From: an uncultured bacterium
GTDB taxonomy: Bacteria; Bacteroidota; Bacteroidia; Chitinophagales; Chitinophagaceae
Direction: 5' to 3'
Length of the DNA: 33,843 nt
Assembly (NCBI GenBank): GCA_903951405.1
Contig: CAJBBV010000051.1
Location: 1 to 33,843, forward strand
Below, piece by piece: positions 1 to 7,650 of the stretch. Position 1 is the first letter of the stretch. Each line of letters opens with the position of its first letter. The position numbers were made by a program, and so were the translations under genes. The notes beneath the pieces are model-generated. The model was not told where the DNA came from. It saw nothing but the letters and a program-made list of their open reading frames with translations, and searched no databases.

Positions 1-648
1 ATTCAGCTCGTATCCTTCTGGGTGTGTAATCACAAAATCGGCTTGACCCCATTTATTCACCCATTGAGCAAAGCTATTTGCAACGCATTGCGGTAATGCC
101 TTTACATGTGGGGCCCAAGTAAGGACGACTTTTATTTTTTTATTTTCTAGGTTTTGTTCAGCGACTGACTCTTGTATTGTTATTAAGTCCGTAAAACTTT
201 GAAGTGGGTGCATAGTAGCGCTTTCAAGGCTAATTACTGGTATGCCTGCATATTTGATAAATTGATTTATAATTAATTCACTGTTATCTTCTTCTCTATT
301 TTGTAGGCTTGGAAATGTTCTTACCGCCAAGATGTCGAAGTAATTGCCTAGAATAGGAGCAGCATCTTTTACATGTTCTACCGAAGTACCATTCATGATT
401 GCCCCATCTTCAAATTCTAATGCCCATCCTTCCTGACTCAGGTTAAAAATAACAGAGTCCATCCCAAGCTGTTTTGCTGCTACTTGTGTACTCAGTCTGG
501 TCCGCATGCTTGGATTTAAAAACAGGCATCCAATTCGTTTGTGTTTACCTAAGGTTTCGTCCTTCCAAGGATTTGCTTTGTAGTCAAGTGCTTTTTGAAT
601 GAGTGCCGGAATATCCGGGACATCATTGGCTGAAATGAATTGTTTCAT
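1..648 (-). CDS. argF': N-succinyl/N-acetylornithine carbamoyltransferase, C-terminus cut by window edge
   Basis: The frame is open from an ATG at 648 to base 1, giving the first 216 codons. The protein transfers the carbamoyl group of carbamoyl phosphate to an N-acylated ornithine in the cytoplasm. Visible motifs are the carbamoyl-phosphate loop SMRTR (about residues 45-50), the 80s loop MNGTSVEHV (about 85-93), and HPLQSFTDL with the carbamoyl-phosphate histidine. The THPEGYEL segment near the cut resembles the Bacteroides fragilis succinylornithine enzyme as I remember it. Residue 90 is Val. This position is Pro in the B. fragilis succinylornithine enzyme and Glu in the Xanthomonas acetylornithine enzyme, so a succinyl substrate is favoured (inference). 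It is the last visible gene of the arginine operon, 7 nt after argD. The family is about 315-340 residues, so roughly a third is missing. Confidence 0.93.
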   Translation of the reverse strand, partial: MKQFISANDVPDIPALIQKALDYKANPWKDETLGKHKRIGCLFLNPSMRTRLSTQVAAKQLGMDSVIFNLSQEGWALEFEDGAIMNGTSVEHVKDAAPILGNYFDILAVRTFPSLQNREEDNSELIINQFIKYAGIPVISLESATMHPLQSFTDLITIQESVAEQNLENKKIKVVLTWAPHVKALPQCVANSFAQWVNKWGQADFVITHPEGYELN

Positions 649-655
649 GATAGCG

Positions 656-1798
656 TTATGGTTGATATTCTGCAATTGCTTGTTTCAATGTTGAAATAAA
701 TAATGAGGCATCCTCTAACGATAATCCAAGAGAAGGGAGCAATCTGATTACATTTGGTTTGGCCTCACCAGTAAAAATTCGGTATTTAAAAAGAAGGTCT
801 TTTTTTAAGTTTTTGTGCGATTCTGGAACATCAAATCCTATCATCAATCCTCGGCCTCTTGTTCCACTTAAGGTTGAAATGGATTTCAATTCATCTTGAA
901 GGTAGTTTCCAGTCATTTCAGCATTCTGCATCAACGATTCAGATTCGATAATTTCTAACACAGCAAGTGCGGCAGCGCAGGCAAGGTGATTCCCCCCGAA
1001 TGTTGTACCCAACATGGAATGTTTTGCTTTAAATATTGGAGAGATGATAATGCCGCCTATAGGAAATCCATTTCCCATCCCTTTGGCCATAGAGTATATG
1101 TCGGCATCTACTCCAGCGTAATCATGGCTAAAAAATTTACCTGAGCGTCCATAACCACATTGAACACTGTCTGCTATATATACTGCGCCGTATTGATTAC
1201 ATAAATTTCTTATGGTGAGGAGAAACTCATTGCTCGCTACATTGATGCCTCCAACGCCCTGAATCCCTTCTACAATGACTGCTGCTATTTCATTACCATG
1301 TAGTTTGAAATAATCGGTGAGGGAATCGGAGTCATTAAATGGGAGGAATGCGATATTATTTGTTTCATTTACCGGTGCAACAATAGATGGATTGTCTGTA
1401 GCGGCTACAGCAAGCGATGTTCTGCCGTGGAATCCTTTTTTGAAGGCAATAATTTTCTTTCTATTGGTGTGAAATGATGCGAGCTTAAGTGCATTTTCGT
1501 TTGCTTCTGCTCCAGAGTTGCAAAGAAACAAATCGAAGTTTTTTTTGCCGGATACTTCCCCCAGTTTTGATGCGAGCTCTTCTTGGATAGGTATCTTAAT
1601 CGAATTTGAGTAAAAAGTAATTTTGTTTAGTTGTGTTTCGATTCTATTTACCCAATGTGGATGCGTATGGCCTATGCTGATGACTGCGTGTCCGCCATAG
1701 AGGTCCATATATTCATTGTCATTATCGTCCCAAACTCTTGATCCTTTCGCTTTGGAAATAATGATGTCGTTAATTGGATATACGTCGAATAGTTTCAT
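656..1798 (-). CDS. argD: acetylornithine/succinylornithine aminotransferase
   Basis: A 380-residue class III PLP-dependent aminotransferase. It converts N-acyl-glutamate semialdehyde to N-acylornithine with glutamate as amino donor. The N-terminal part has the GGHAVISIGHTHP segment. The cofactor phosphate loop NSGAEANE lies at 94-101, the FHGRT motif at 123-127, and VEGIQGVGG at 176-184. The Schiff-base lysine is K239 in SMAKGMGNGFPIGG. The usual DEVQ motif reads DSVQ (210-213), with Ser for Glu; the PLP-ring aspartate D210 is kept. Its ATG overlaps the last base of the proC stop codon (TAATG), which suggests translational coupling. Whether the acyl group is acetyl or succinyl cannot be read from this protein. 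The operon context settles the arginine role over other class III aminotransferases. Confidence 0.94.
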   Translation of the reverse strand: MKLFDVYPINDIIISKAKGSRVWDDNDNEYMDLYGGHAVISIGHTHPHWVNRIETQLNKITFYSNSIKIPIQEELASKLGEVSGKKNFDLFLCNSGAEANENALKLASFHTNRKKIIAFKKGFHGRTSLAVAATDNPSIVAPVNETNNIAFLPFNDSDSLTDYFKLHGNEIAAVIVEGIQGVGGINVASNEFLLTIRNLCNQYGAVYIADSVQCGYGRSGKFFSHDYAGVDADIYSMAKGMGNGFPIGGIIISPIFKAKHSMLGTTFGGNHLACAAALAVLEIIESESLMQNAEMTGNYLQDELKSISTLSGTRGRGLMIGFDVPESHKNLKKDLLFKYRIFTGEAKPNVIRLLPSLGLSLEDASLFISTLKQAIAEYQP

Positions 1799-2598
1799 TA
1801 TGACTTATAAAGATTGTTTGCAATATCTGCAGATAATTTTATGCCTTTTATCATAGCAGAACTTAAGCCTTGGTGTTCCATTTCGTTTAATCCTGCAATG
1901 GTACATCCCTTAGGAGAGGTTACTTTATCAATTTCTTGCTCAGGATGACTCTTGTTTTCAGTAAGTAATTTTGCTGCACCAAGTGCAGTTTGTGAAGCGA
2001 TGCGTAATGCGTCGCCTGCATGAAATCCAATTTCAACACCACCTTGTGATGCTGCTCTTATTATTCTTAAGAAAAACGCAATACCACATGCACATAACGC
2101 TGTTGCGGCACTCATCATTCCCTCTTCAATGATGATGCTTTGGCCCATTGTATTGAACAGTTCTTGCACCATGCTCATGTCTTTTTGTGTTGCATTTGCA
2201 GACGACAAACAAGTCATACTCTCTCTTACTTTCATGGCTGTATTGGGCATGGCTCGTATGATACGAATACGATCCCCAAGAATCTCTTTAAATACACTTG
2301 TATGTGCACCAGTAACTACGGAAACTATAAGTTGTTTTTTAGCGTCAATTGCAGGTTGTATCTCCTCTAACAACTCATTAAGTTGTTGTGGAAGTACACA
2401 TACAAAAATGGTATCAGCATCTTTTATAGCTTCAATATTTGATTGATTTGTTTTGAATCCTTTTTTCTGTAATTCAATCAACGATTTCAGATTTCGTTTA
2501 GTAAGGGTAACCTCTTGTTTTTTGCATGTTCCACTTTGTACGAGCCCTTCTGCAAGTGCCATGCCGATATTTCCAGCGCCGAGTATTGTTGCTTTCAT
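1798..2598 (-). CDS. proC: pyrroline-5-carboxylate reductase
   Basis: A 266-residue NAD(P)H-dependent reductase for the last step of proline synthesis, pyrroline-5-carboxylate to proline. The N-terminus has the Rossmann loop GAGNIG (7-12). The dimerisation domain carries the family signature near the C-terminus as VTSPKGCTIAGLNEMEHQG. The usual PGG is PKG here, which I believe is common in Bacteroidota versions. Length fits the family (about 260-280). The gene sits between argC (10 nt upstream) and argD (1-nt overlap). Proline synthesis is therefore co-transcribed with arginine synthesis, and both pathways pass through glutamate-semialdehyde chemistry. No defect is visible. Confidence 0.94.
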   Translation of the reverse strand: MKATILGAGNIGMALAEGLVQSGTCKKQEVTLTKRNLKSLIELQKKGFKTNQSNIEAIKDADTIFVCVLPQQLNELLEEIQPAIDAKKQLIVSVVTGAHTSVFKEILGDRIRIIRAMPNTAMKVRESMTCLSSANATQKDMSMVQELFNTMGQSIIIEEGMMSAATALCACGIAFFLRIIRAASQGGVEIGFHAGDALRIASQTALGAAKLLTENKSHPEQEIDKVTSPKGCTIAGLNEMEHQGLSSAMIKGIKLSADIANNLYKS

Positions 2599-2608
2599 TT
2601 TTTTTATT

Positions 2609-3592
2609 TTAGAATGCTTGTGGTTTTAAGTGTAGTCCAGTTTTTTCATCCAACCCAAACATGATGTTCATATTTTGAATTGCTTGACCACTGGCTCCTT
2701 TCAATAAGTTATCTATTGCTGTGTGAATTACAATTGTATTGTCTAATTTCTCTATGTTAATCACACACTTGTTGGTGTTGACTACTTGCTTCAATGAGAT
2801 AGCGGAGGTTGAAACATGTACAAAAGGGTGATCCTTATAAAAGGAAGCAAATAATAAATTTAATGCTTCAAGGTCTAGATCGCATTTCAGTGTGGAGGAA
2901 GCAAAAATGCCCCGAGCAAAATCTCCTCTCCAAGGAACGAAATGTAGTGCATGATTCTCAGTGGGTTGCAGTTGGTTGATTGATTGATTTATTTCTGAAA
3001 GATGCTGATGTGTTAACGTTTTGTATGCTTGAATATTATTCACTCTCCAGCTAAAATGGCTAGTACTAGAAAGGGATTGTCCAGCACCAGTTGAACCAGT
3101 GATTCCTGTGGTATAAATTTCACTTAGTATGTTCTGTTGCGCAAGAGGTAGTAGTCCAAGTTGAATCGCGGTAGCAAAGCATCCTGGGTTAGCAACATTC
3201 TGTGCTTCCTTGATTTGTTGCTTATTTAATTCAGGAAGGCCATAAATAAATTCTCTTCCTTGAAAGAGTGCATTCTTCTTGATTCTGAAATCATTAGCTA
3301 AGTCAATGATTTTGATACGTGAATCGATTTCATTGCTTTCAAGAAACTTAGTAGACTCTCCATGGCCGAGGCAGAGGAATAGTACATCTATCTGTTGATT
3401 TATTTCACCTGAAAAAAGCAACTCAGTTTCACCAATGAGGTCTTGATGAACCTTGGATAAGTGGTTGCCTGCATTACTTTTGCTATGAACAAATTTTATG
3501 TCAACATTGGGATGGTTGAGTATTAAGCGTATTAGCTCTCCCCCAGTATACCCTGCGCCTCCAATGATTCCAATGTTAATTTTATTGTTCAT
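2609..3592 (-). CDS. argC: N-acetyl-gamma-glutamyl-phosphate reductase
   Basis: A 327-residue NADP-dependent reductase converting N-acyl-glutamyl phosphate to N-acyl-glutamate semialdehyde, the third arginine step. The N-terminal nucleotide-binding loop is GGAGYTGGEL (11-20). The catalytic cysteine is C138 in NVANPGCFATA. It is followed by GITGSTGAG and the substrate-domain segment HFVPWRGDFARGI. Length is usual for the short ArgC class. It lies 15 nt after argG and 10 nt before proC in the operon. The N-acyl specificity (acetyl or succinyl) cannot be decided from the sequence. Confidence 0.95.
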   Translation of the reverse strand: MNNKINIGIIGGAGYTGGELIRLILNHPNVDIKFVHSKSNAGNHLSKVHQDLIGETELLFSGEINQQIDVLFLCLGHGESTKFLESNEIDSRIKIIDLANDFRIKKNALFQGREFIYGLPELNKQQIKEAQNVANPGCFATAIQLGLLPLAQQNILSEIYTTGITGSTGAGQSLSSTSHFSWRVNNIQAYKTLTHQHLSEINQSINQLQPTENHALHFVPWRGDFARGIFASSTLKCDLDLEALNLLFASFYKDHPFVHVSTSAISLKQVVNTNKCVINIEKLDNTIVIHTAIDNLLKGASGQAIQNMNIMFGLDEKTGLHLKPQAF

Positions 3593-3607
3593 ACAGGAAG
3601 GTTTACT

Positions 3608-4807
3608 TTATTCTTTATTTTCATTTTGTACTGCATTCCAAATGATGGTTTGGTTGCCAAATATCTTACTGAATCCTCTCACATCATCTCCGGTAAAGCC
3701 GGCATTCATTTCACCATATTTTCCGAATTTACTGTTCATTAAATCATATGAAGATTCAATTCCCGTAACCTGAAAGCGGTATGGCATTAATTGAACGAAT
3801 ACTTTACCGGTAACTGTTTCTTGTGCATGTTCTAAATAAGCTTCAATATCACGCATTACAGGATCTAGTATTTGACCTTCGTGCAACCAGTTACCGTAGA
3901 ATTGCGACAAGGTGTCTTTCCATTGTAACTGCCATTTAGTAAGTACATGTTTCTCTAGTGCATGGTGTGCTTTAATGATTACCATAGGAGCAGCAGCTTC
4001 AAAGCCTACACGGCCTTTGATGCCTATGATGGTATCGCCAACATGAATATCTCTGCCAATGCCAAAGGGACCTGCTAAGCTCTGTAAATATTGAATTGCT
4101 TTAGACGGATGATCAAAATGGGTGTTATTTACAGTACTCAGTTCTCCCTTTTTGAATTCAAGTATTACCTCTTCATGGACGTTTTTTGTGACTTGGGTAG
4201 GCCAGGCTGATTCTGGTAACATCCCGTTTGACGAAAGCGTTTCCTTTCCTCCAACACTTGTCCCCCAAAGTCCTTTATTAATTGAGTACAATGCCTTTTC
4301 GGCATTCATTTGTACGCCTTTGCTTTGTAAATATGTTATTTCTTGTTCGCGACTTAGTTTTAAATCGCGGATTGGGGTGATGATTTCAACTCCGGGTATC
4401 ATGATGTGAAATACCATATCAAATCTTACCTGATCATTGCCAGCACCTGTACTGCCGTGTGCTACAGCATCGGCTCCTAGGTGTTTCACATGTTCTGCTA
4501 TATGTATCGCTTGGCTTAAGCGTTCTGCACTTACGCTTAGAGGATAGGTATTGTTTTTGAGGATATTTCCATACACTAAAAAGCGAATGATTTTATCATA
4601 GTAGCTTTCTACGGCATTGATAGAGGTATGTGATGCAACGCCCAATTTTAGTGCATGTTGTTCAATTTGCTTTAGCTCATCTTCGGAGAAGCCACCTGTA
4701 TTGACAATTATGCTGTGCACTTCGTATCCTTTTTCTTCAGAAAGGTATTTTACGCAATATGTGGTATCTAAACCACCACTAAATCCTAGGACAACTTTTT
4801 TTGACAT
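3608..4807 (-). CDS. argG: argininosuccinate synthase
   Basis: A 399-residue enzyme joining citrulline and aspartate with ATP to give argininosuccinate. The N-terminal PP-loop is GFSGGLDTTYCVKYL (8-22). The HGSTGAGNDQVRF segment, which is typical of the citrulline/aspartate site, follows. Length is normal (about 400). It is second in the operon, 15 nt after the GNAT gene and 15 nt before argC. argH (argininosuccinate lyase) is not in the window. argB and the deacylase are also absent and may lie beyond base 1. Confidence 0.96.
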   Translation of the reverse strand: MSKKVVLGFSGGLDTTYCVKYLSEEKGYEVHSIIVNTGGFSEDELKQIEQHALKLGVASHTSINAVESYYDKIIRFLVYGNILKNNTYPLSVSAERLSQAIHIAEHVKHLGADAVAHGSTGAGNDQVRFDMVFHIMIPGVEIITPIRDLKLSREQEITYLQSKGVQMNAEKALYSINKGLWGTSVGGKETLSSNGMLPESAWPTQVTKNVHEEVILEFKKGELSTVNNTHFDHPSKAIQYLQSLAGPFGIGRDIHVGDTIIGIKGRVGFEAAAPMVIIKAHHALEKHVLTKWQLQWKDTLSQFYGNWLHEGQILDPVMRDIEAYLEHAQETVTGKVFVQLMPYRFQVTGIESSYDLMNSKFGKYGEMNAGFTGDDVRGFSKIFGNQTIIWNAVQNENKE

Positions 4808-4822
4808 GATTTATGCTTGTCT

Positions 4823-5533
4823 TTAGAAGTTAAAAAAGAAGGATAAAAAACTTTTAAGGGATTTATCCGAGCCTGTTTCTTTCTTTAAGAATGGCTTTAG
4901 CAGTTTCCATTGTTTAAATCGATTGAATCGTTCAAGAGACTTTGATTTCGTCTCGAAAAGTTCTTTGGTTTCCTGAGGCTCATAATGATCAGCTGGATCA
5001 TAAAGCATCGCTGTGCACATACAATTTTTCCTGTCTTTGCTCATTAAAATCTCGTAGTTGACGCAACTCTTACAGCCTGCCCAGAAGGCTTCATCTTGAG
5101 AAAGTTCTGAGTAAGTTACAGGTTCGTAGCCTAGTTCAGAATTAATTTTCATAACTGCTAGGCCCGTTGTAAGTCCAAATATTTTTGCATTAGGGTATTT
5201 AATTCTACTAAGTTGAAATATTTTATGTTTGATTTGTTTTGCCAATCCGCTTTTCCTAAGGTCTGGTTTTACGATTAGACCTGAGTTGGCAACGTATTCT
5301 CCATGGCTCCATGTTTCAATATAGCAGAAGCCAGCCCATTCGTTTGTGGTGGTGAGTGCAATTACCGCTTTACCTTCTTGCATTTTCTGCCTTATGTAGT
5401 CAGGGCTTCGTTTAGCGATTCCTGTTCCTCTGGCTTTAGCTGATTCTTCCATTTCATCACAGATTTGCTCTGCGAAGCTAAAGTGTTCGCTACTTGCTAT
5501 ATAAATGTTGAATTGTTGTGTTTTTTGCTCCAT
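4823..5533 (-). CDS. GNAT acyltransferase, probable N-acyl-glutamate synthase of the arginine pathway
   Basis: I chose the ATG at 5533 (236 residues, MEQKTQQFN). The frame extends 15 codons further upstream, but that stretch does not look like coding sequence. The protein has a GNAT fold with the acyl-CoA loop VKPDLRKSGLAKQIK (about 88-102). After the GNAT core it carries four cysteines in two pairs, C154xxC157 and C171xC173, which could bind a metal (inference). It is the first gene of the arginine operon, immediately upstream of argG. No classical ArgA or ArgJ is in view, so this is the natural candidate for acylating glutamate. I recall that the Bacteroides homologue beside argG has been assigned this role genetically. 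The residues after about 190 are basic and poorly conserved-looking. Confidence 0.8.
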   Translation of the reverse strand: MEQKTQQFNIYIASSEHFSFAEQICDEMEESAKARGTGIAKRSPDYIRQKMQEGKAVIALTTTNEWAGFCYIETWSHGEYVANSGLIVKPDLRKSGLAKQIKHKIFQLSRIKYPNAKIFGLTTGLAVMKINSELGYEPVTYSELSQDEAFWAGCKSCVNYEILMSKDRKNCMCTAMLYDPADHYEPQETKELFETKSKSLERFNRFKQWKLLKPFLKKETGSDKSLKSFLSFFFNF

Positions 5534-5843
5534 TATTACGAATTGAAAAAGTCGACAGGACAAAATATTGGCCTGCAAAATGAACTGAATTGTTTACCGC
5601 AATGGTTCTGGGGTGGTATCTATCAACGTCGTACCAAAAATGGAATCGGTCGACTTAAAAAAACTGTTCCAGCTGGTACAGCAAAAACCCAACGCATGGA
5701 AACGACAGGCGTCGCTTCTGCTATTGTTAAAGAGGTCAGGTTTTTTTTCATTTTTCTTGATCTAGGTCTTGAGGAAATAAGTTAAGGATGTAAAGAAACA
5801 ATTTTTTTTCTATTTGTGAAAAAAATCTCCCTAAAGATATGGA
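5534..5843. other. 310-nt intergenic leader of the arginine operon
   Basis: No convincing conserved gene is visible here. On the minus strand there is a 42-codon ATG frame (5751 down to 5623) with an A-rich upstream stretch, four arginine codons and a final Arg-Arg. It runs through the hairpin at 5664-5681. It could be a leader peptide or chance. A plus-strand frame across the region overlaps the GNAT 5' end and has no family resemblance. I find no perfect TAnnTTTG element on the minus strand. Confidence 0.45.
5657..5681 (-). terminator. hairpin plus T7, candidate attenuator in the arg leader
   Basis: Read on the minus strand, CTGTACC-AGCT-GGAACAG forms a stem of six pairs with one A-A mismatch, and seven Ts follow directly. 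It lies about 125 nt upstream of the first arg gene, on the operon's own strand. That position suits a premature terminator rather than the end of pcrB, whose stop is 163 nt further upstream. Its role is inferred. Confidence 0.45.
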
Positions 5844-6608
5844 TTAAACTGTGGTTTGAGCAGTTTGGGATGCATGAATTGCTGCGCTTATTTCTTGTAT
5901 CAGTTTGGGGTCTTTTTCAATGGCATTGCCTACAACGATTAAATCGGCACCTGCTTTACAGTTCCTATAGGCTTTTTCAGGGTCGGTTATACCTCCGCCT
6001 ATGATTAAAGGGATAGAAATTTTAGCGGAAACGGCGCTAATCATTGTTTCTGTAATGGGTGTCTTGGCGCCACTTCCAGCATCCATATAGATTAGTTTCA
6101 TGCCAAGCATTTCTCCGGCCATGGCGGTGCAGACTGCGATTTCACTTTTATCGGCAGGGATGGGGCTAGCATTACTAATGTATGAAACGGTGGTAGGGGC
6201 GCCGCCGTCTATCACCATATAGCCTGTTGAAATGACTTCTAAGCCACTTTTTTTCACCAGAGGAGCTGAAATAACATGTTGCCCTATCAGTAATTCTGGG
6301 TTCCTTCCTGAGATTAGTGAAAGGTAGAGTAATGCATCAGCATAACTTGATACTTGAGACGGACTTCCAGGAAATAGAATTACGGGGATATTACTTTCTC
6401 TTTTGATGTGTTGCAGCAGCTCATCTATGTGATCAGAAACAACTAAACTACCACCCACAAAAAGAAAATCCACTTTTGCGCTTGCGCACTGTTGCAGCAA
6501 GGTATCGGCATTTTTTAAGGAAGTTTTATCTGGGTCGATAAGGACTACAAAGGACTTCCTTTTTTGAGCTTTTTTTTCAGATATTTTATGGTAAATAGCG
6601 TTATTCAT
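5844..6608 (-). CDS. pcrB: PcrB/GGGPS-family geranylgeranylglyceryl phosphate synthase
   Basis: A 254-residue TIM barrel of the GGGPS/PcrB family. It forms an ether bond between a polyprenyl diphosphate and sn-glycerol-1-phosphate, chemistry best known from archaeal lipids. Visible motifs are LIDPDKT (23-29), LSLISGRNPELLIGQH (96-111) in the prenyl cavity, YMDAGSGAKTP (174-184) and the phosphate-binding IIGGGI (202-207) and VVGNAIE. These fit the Bacteroidota group II type, typified as I recall by the Chitinophaga and Flavobacterium enzymes. Chain length (C20 or longer) cannot be read off safely. It stands alone between the arg leader and the DUF2490 gene. No glycerol-1-phosphate dehydrogenase is in the window. 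Confidence 0.88.
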   Translation of the reverse strand: MNNAIYHKISEKKAQKRKSFVVLIDPDKTSLKNADTLLQQCASAKVDFLFVGGSLVVSDHIDELLQHIKRESNIPVILFPGSPSQVSSYADALLYLSLISGRNPELLIGQHVISAPLVKKSGLEVISTGYMVIDGGAPTTVSYISNASPIPADKSEIAVCTAMAGEMLGMKLIYMDAGSGAKTPITETMISAVSAKISIPLIIGGGITDPEKAYRNCKAGADLIVVGNAIEKDPKLIQEISAAIHASQTAQTTV

Positions 6609-6703
6609 TAGATTTCACAAAGACTTATGTTGCAAATGTGCGAAAAACTTTTCGAATTGAGTGGAATTGAGCATTGCTTGTTTTGATATTACTCATTTTC
6701 TCG

Positions 6704-7432
6704 TTACCATCTTAAGAATGCGGAGAGCATAACTACATTAGTTATGAAGTTTTCCGTATTTCTTCCTTTTGAGAACACGAATTGGTGGCCTAATTCTATG
6801 TCAGCAAGGTGGCTGAGTCTGTATCCAACTCCATTAAATGTGCGTGATTGATCGAAAAATTTGTTGTTGGTGTTCTTAGCTCCAATTAGATTAAACATGA
6901 CTTCTTCCTGAGATACTCCATATATTCCTTTTTTAAAATGTGACATACCGGAGAATGGAATGATTGCCTTTGCCCAATAACGAAATCTGGCATTGAATTT
7001 TTCCCCCTCTTTAATAAATTTTTTATTTTGAATGCCAACTATAGGCATCCATCTTTCTTCTGTTCTGATTCTATCTTGAAAGATGAATTGATGGTATTCT
7101 TTTTGGTGAAAAATTTGTTGAAACATACGGTGTTCTGCAATATGGCTATGCACATCATTGATTGTTTTCCAGTTATTCACAAAAATATAACCTGTAGATA
7201 GTGAATACCCTTTTTTTAACCCGAGGGCAATACCAGCACGCATTATATAGGTTTCAGTATTTTTCCAATCATCCCCTGTTCTATAGCTATTTTCGACCTG
7301 AAGGCTAATTTTTTTATTTAATTTAATTTGTTGTTGTATTAATCCCCATCCTGCAAATTTATTTTTTTGCGCATAGGAATTCGAGGATGTAAATATTAGT
7401 ATGATAACAGAGAATAGGGTAGCAGTGCGCAT
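6704..7432 (-). CDS. DUF2490 outer-membrane beta-barrel protein
   Basis: I place the start at the ATG at 7432 (242 residues). It begins directly with a signal peptide ending SNSYAQ, and a -7 promoter box lies inside the longer frame that starts at 7483. The mature protein has alternating aromatic/polar strands and ends in LSAFLRW with a C-terminal aromatic residue, as expected of an outer-membrane barrel. The segments EHRMFQQ and RIRTEERW match what I know of the DUF2490 family, whose function is unknown. No neighbour explains its job; the divergent gene is nrdJ. Confidence 0.7.
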   Translation of the reverse strand: MRTATLFSVIILIFTSSNSYAQKNKFAGWGLIQQQIKLNKKISLQVENSYRTGDDWKNTETYIMRAGIALGLKKGYSLSTGYIFVNNWKTINDVHSHIAEHRMFQQIFHQKEYHQFIFQDRIRTEERWMPIVGIQNKKFIKEGEKFNARFRYWAKAIIPFSGMSHFKKGIYGVSQEEVMFNLIGAKNTNNKFFDQSRTFNGVGYRLSHLADIELGHQFVFSKGRNTENFITNVVMLSAFLRW

Positions 7433-7458
7433 AAATACTTTTTCTGTGGAAATGTGTG

Positions 7459-7466
7459 CAAATATA
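7459..7466 (-). promoter_or_regulatory. -7 box for the DUF2490 gene
   Basis: The minus strand reads TATATTTG, an exact match to the Bacteroidota -7 consensus TAnnTTTG, 26 nt upstream of the ATG at 7432. No good -33 TTTG sits at the usual spacing, so this is a partial match. It favours the 7432 start. Confidence 0.45.
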
Positions 7467-7601
7467 TCGATTGAATAATGCAATGAGGTGACCTAAGTCA
7501 GTTTTTTTGATATTGGATATACTGATATTAGTATTTAGCTTTTTTTGGGAACAAAACCAAAAAATATTTTACAAAAAGAGTGAACAAAATTCGAAACCCT
7601 C

Positions 7602-7614
7602 ATCCAATATGGAT
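7602..7614. repeat. small inverted repeat upstream of nrdJ
   Basis: ATCCA-ATA-TGGAT has perfect 5-bp arms. It lies just upstream of the second inverted repeat and the nrdJ promoter. It may be part of an operator, but arms this short also occur by chance. Confidence 0.25.
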
Positions 7615-7623
7615 TGCTGCAGT

Positions 7624-7642
7624 TATCAACAGGGTGTTGATA
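7624..7642. promoter_or_regulatory. perfect 8-bp inverted repeat, candidate operator of nrdJ
   Basis: TATCAACA-GGG-TGTTGATA is perfectly symmetric and ends 8 nt before the -33 element of the nrdJ promoter. Each arm resembles a DnaA-box-like TTATCAACA/ATATCAACA sequence, in opposed orientation. It does not match the NrdR-box pattern as I know it. A regulator site is likely, but the regulator is unknown. Confidence 0.4.
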
Positions 7643-7650
7643 TTTAGGCG

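Noticed and set aside
1201-1210. argD decay suggested by DSVQ in place of DEVQ
   Set aside because: The PLP aspartate and lysine are intact and the rest of the protein is full length, so this is likely a lineage variant.
2129-2446. Antisense frames within proC
   Set aside because: Shadow frames of a strong, complete gene on the other strand, with no domain signal.
5465-5785. Plus-strand 106-codon frame across the arg leader
   Set aside because: It overlaps the GNAT 5' end in antisense, has no family resemblance and ends in a Phe-rich low-complexity stretch.
6641-6654. CGAAAA-AC-TTTTCG inverted repeat upstream of pcrB
   Set aside because: Short AT-rich arms expected by chance, with no T-tract or promoter next to it.
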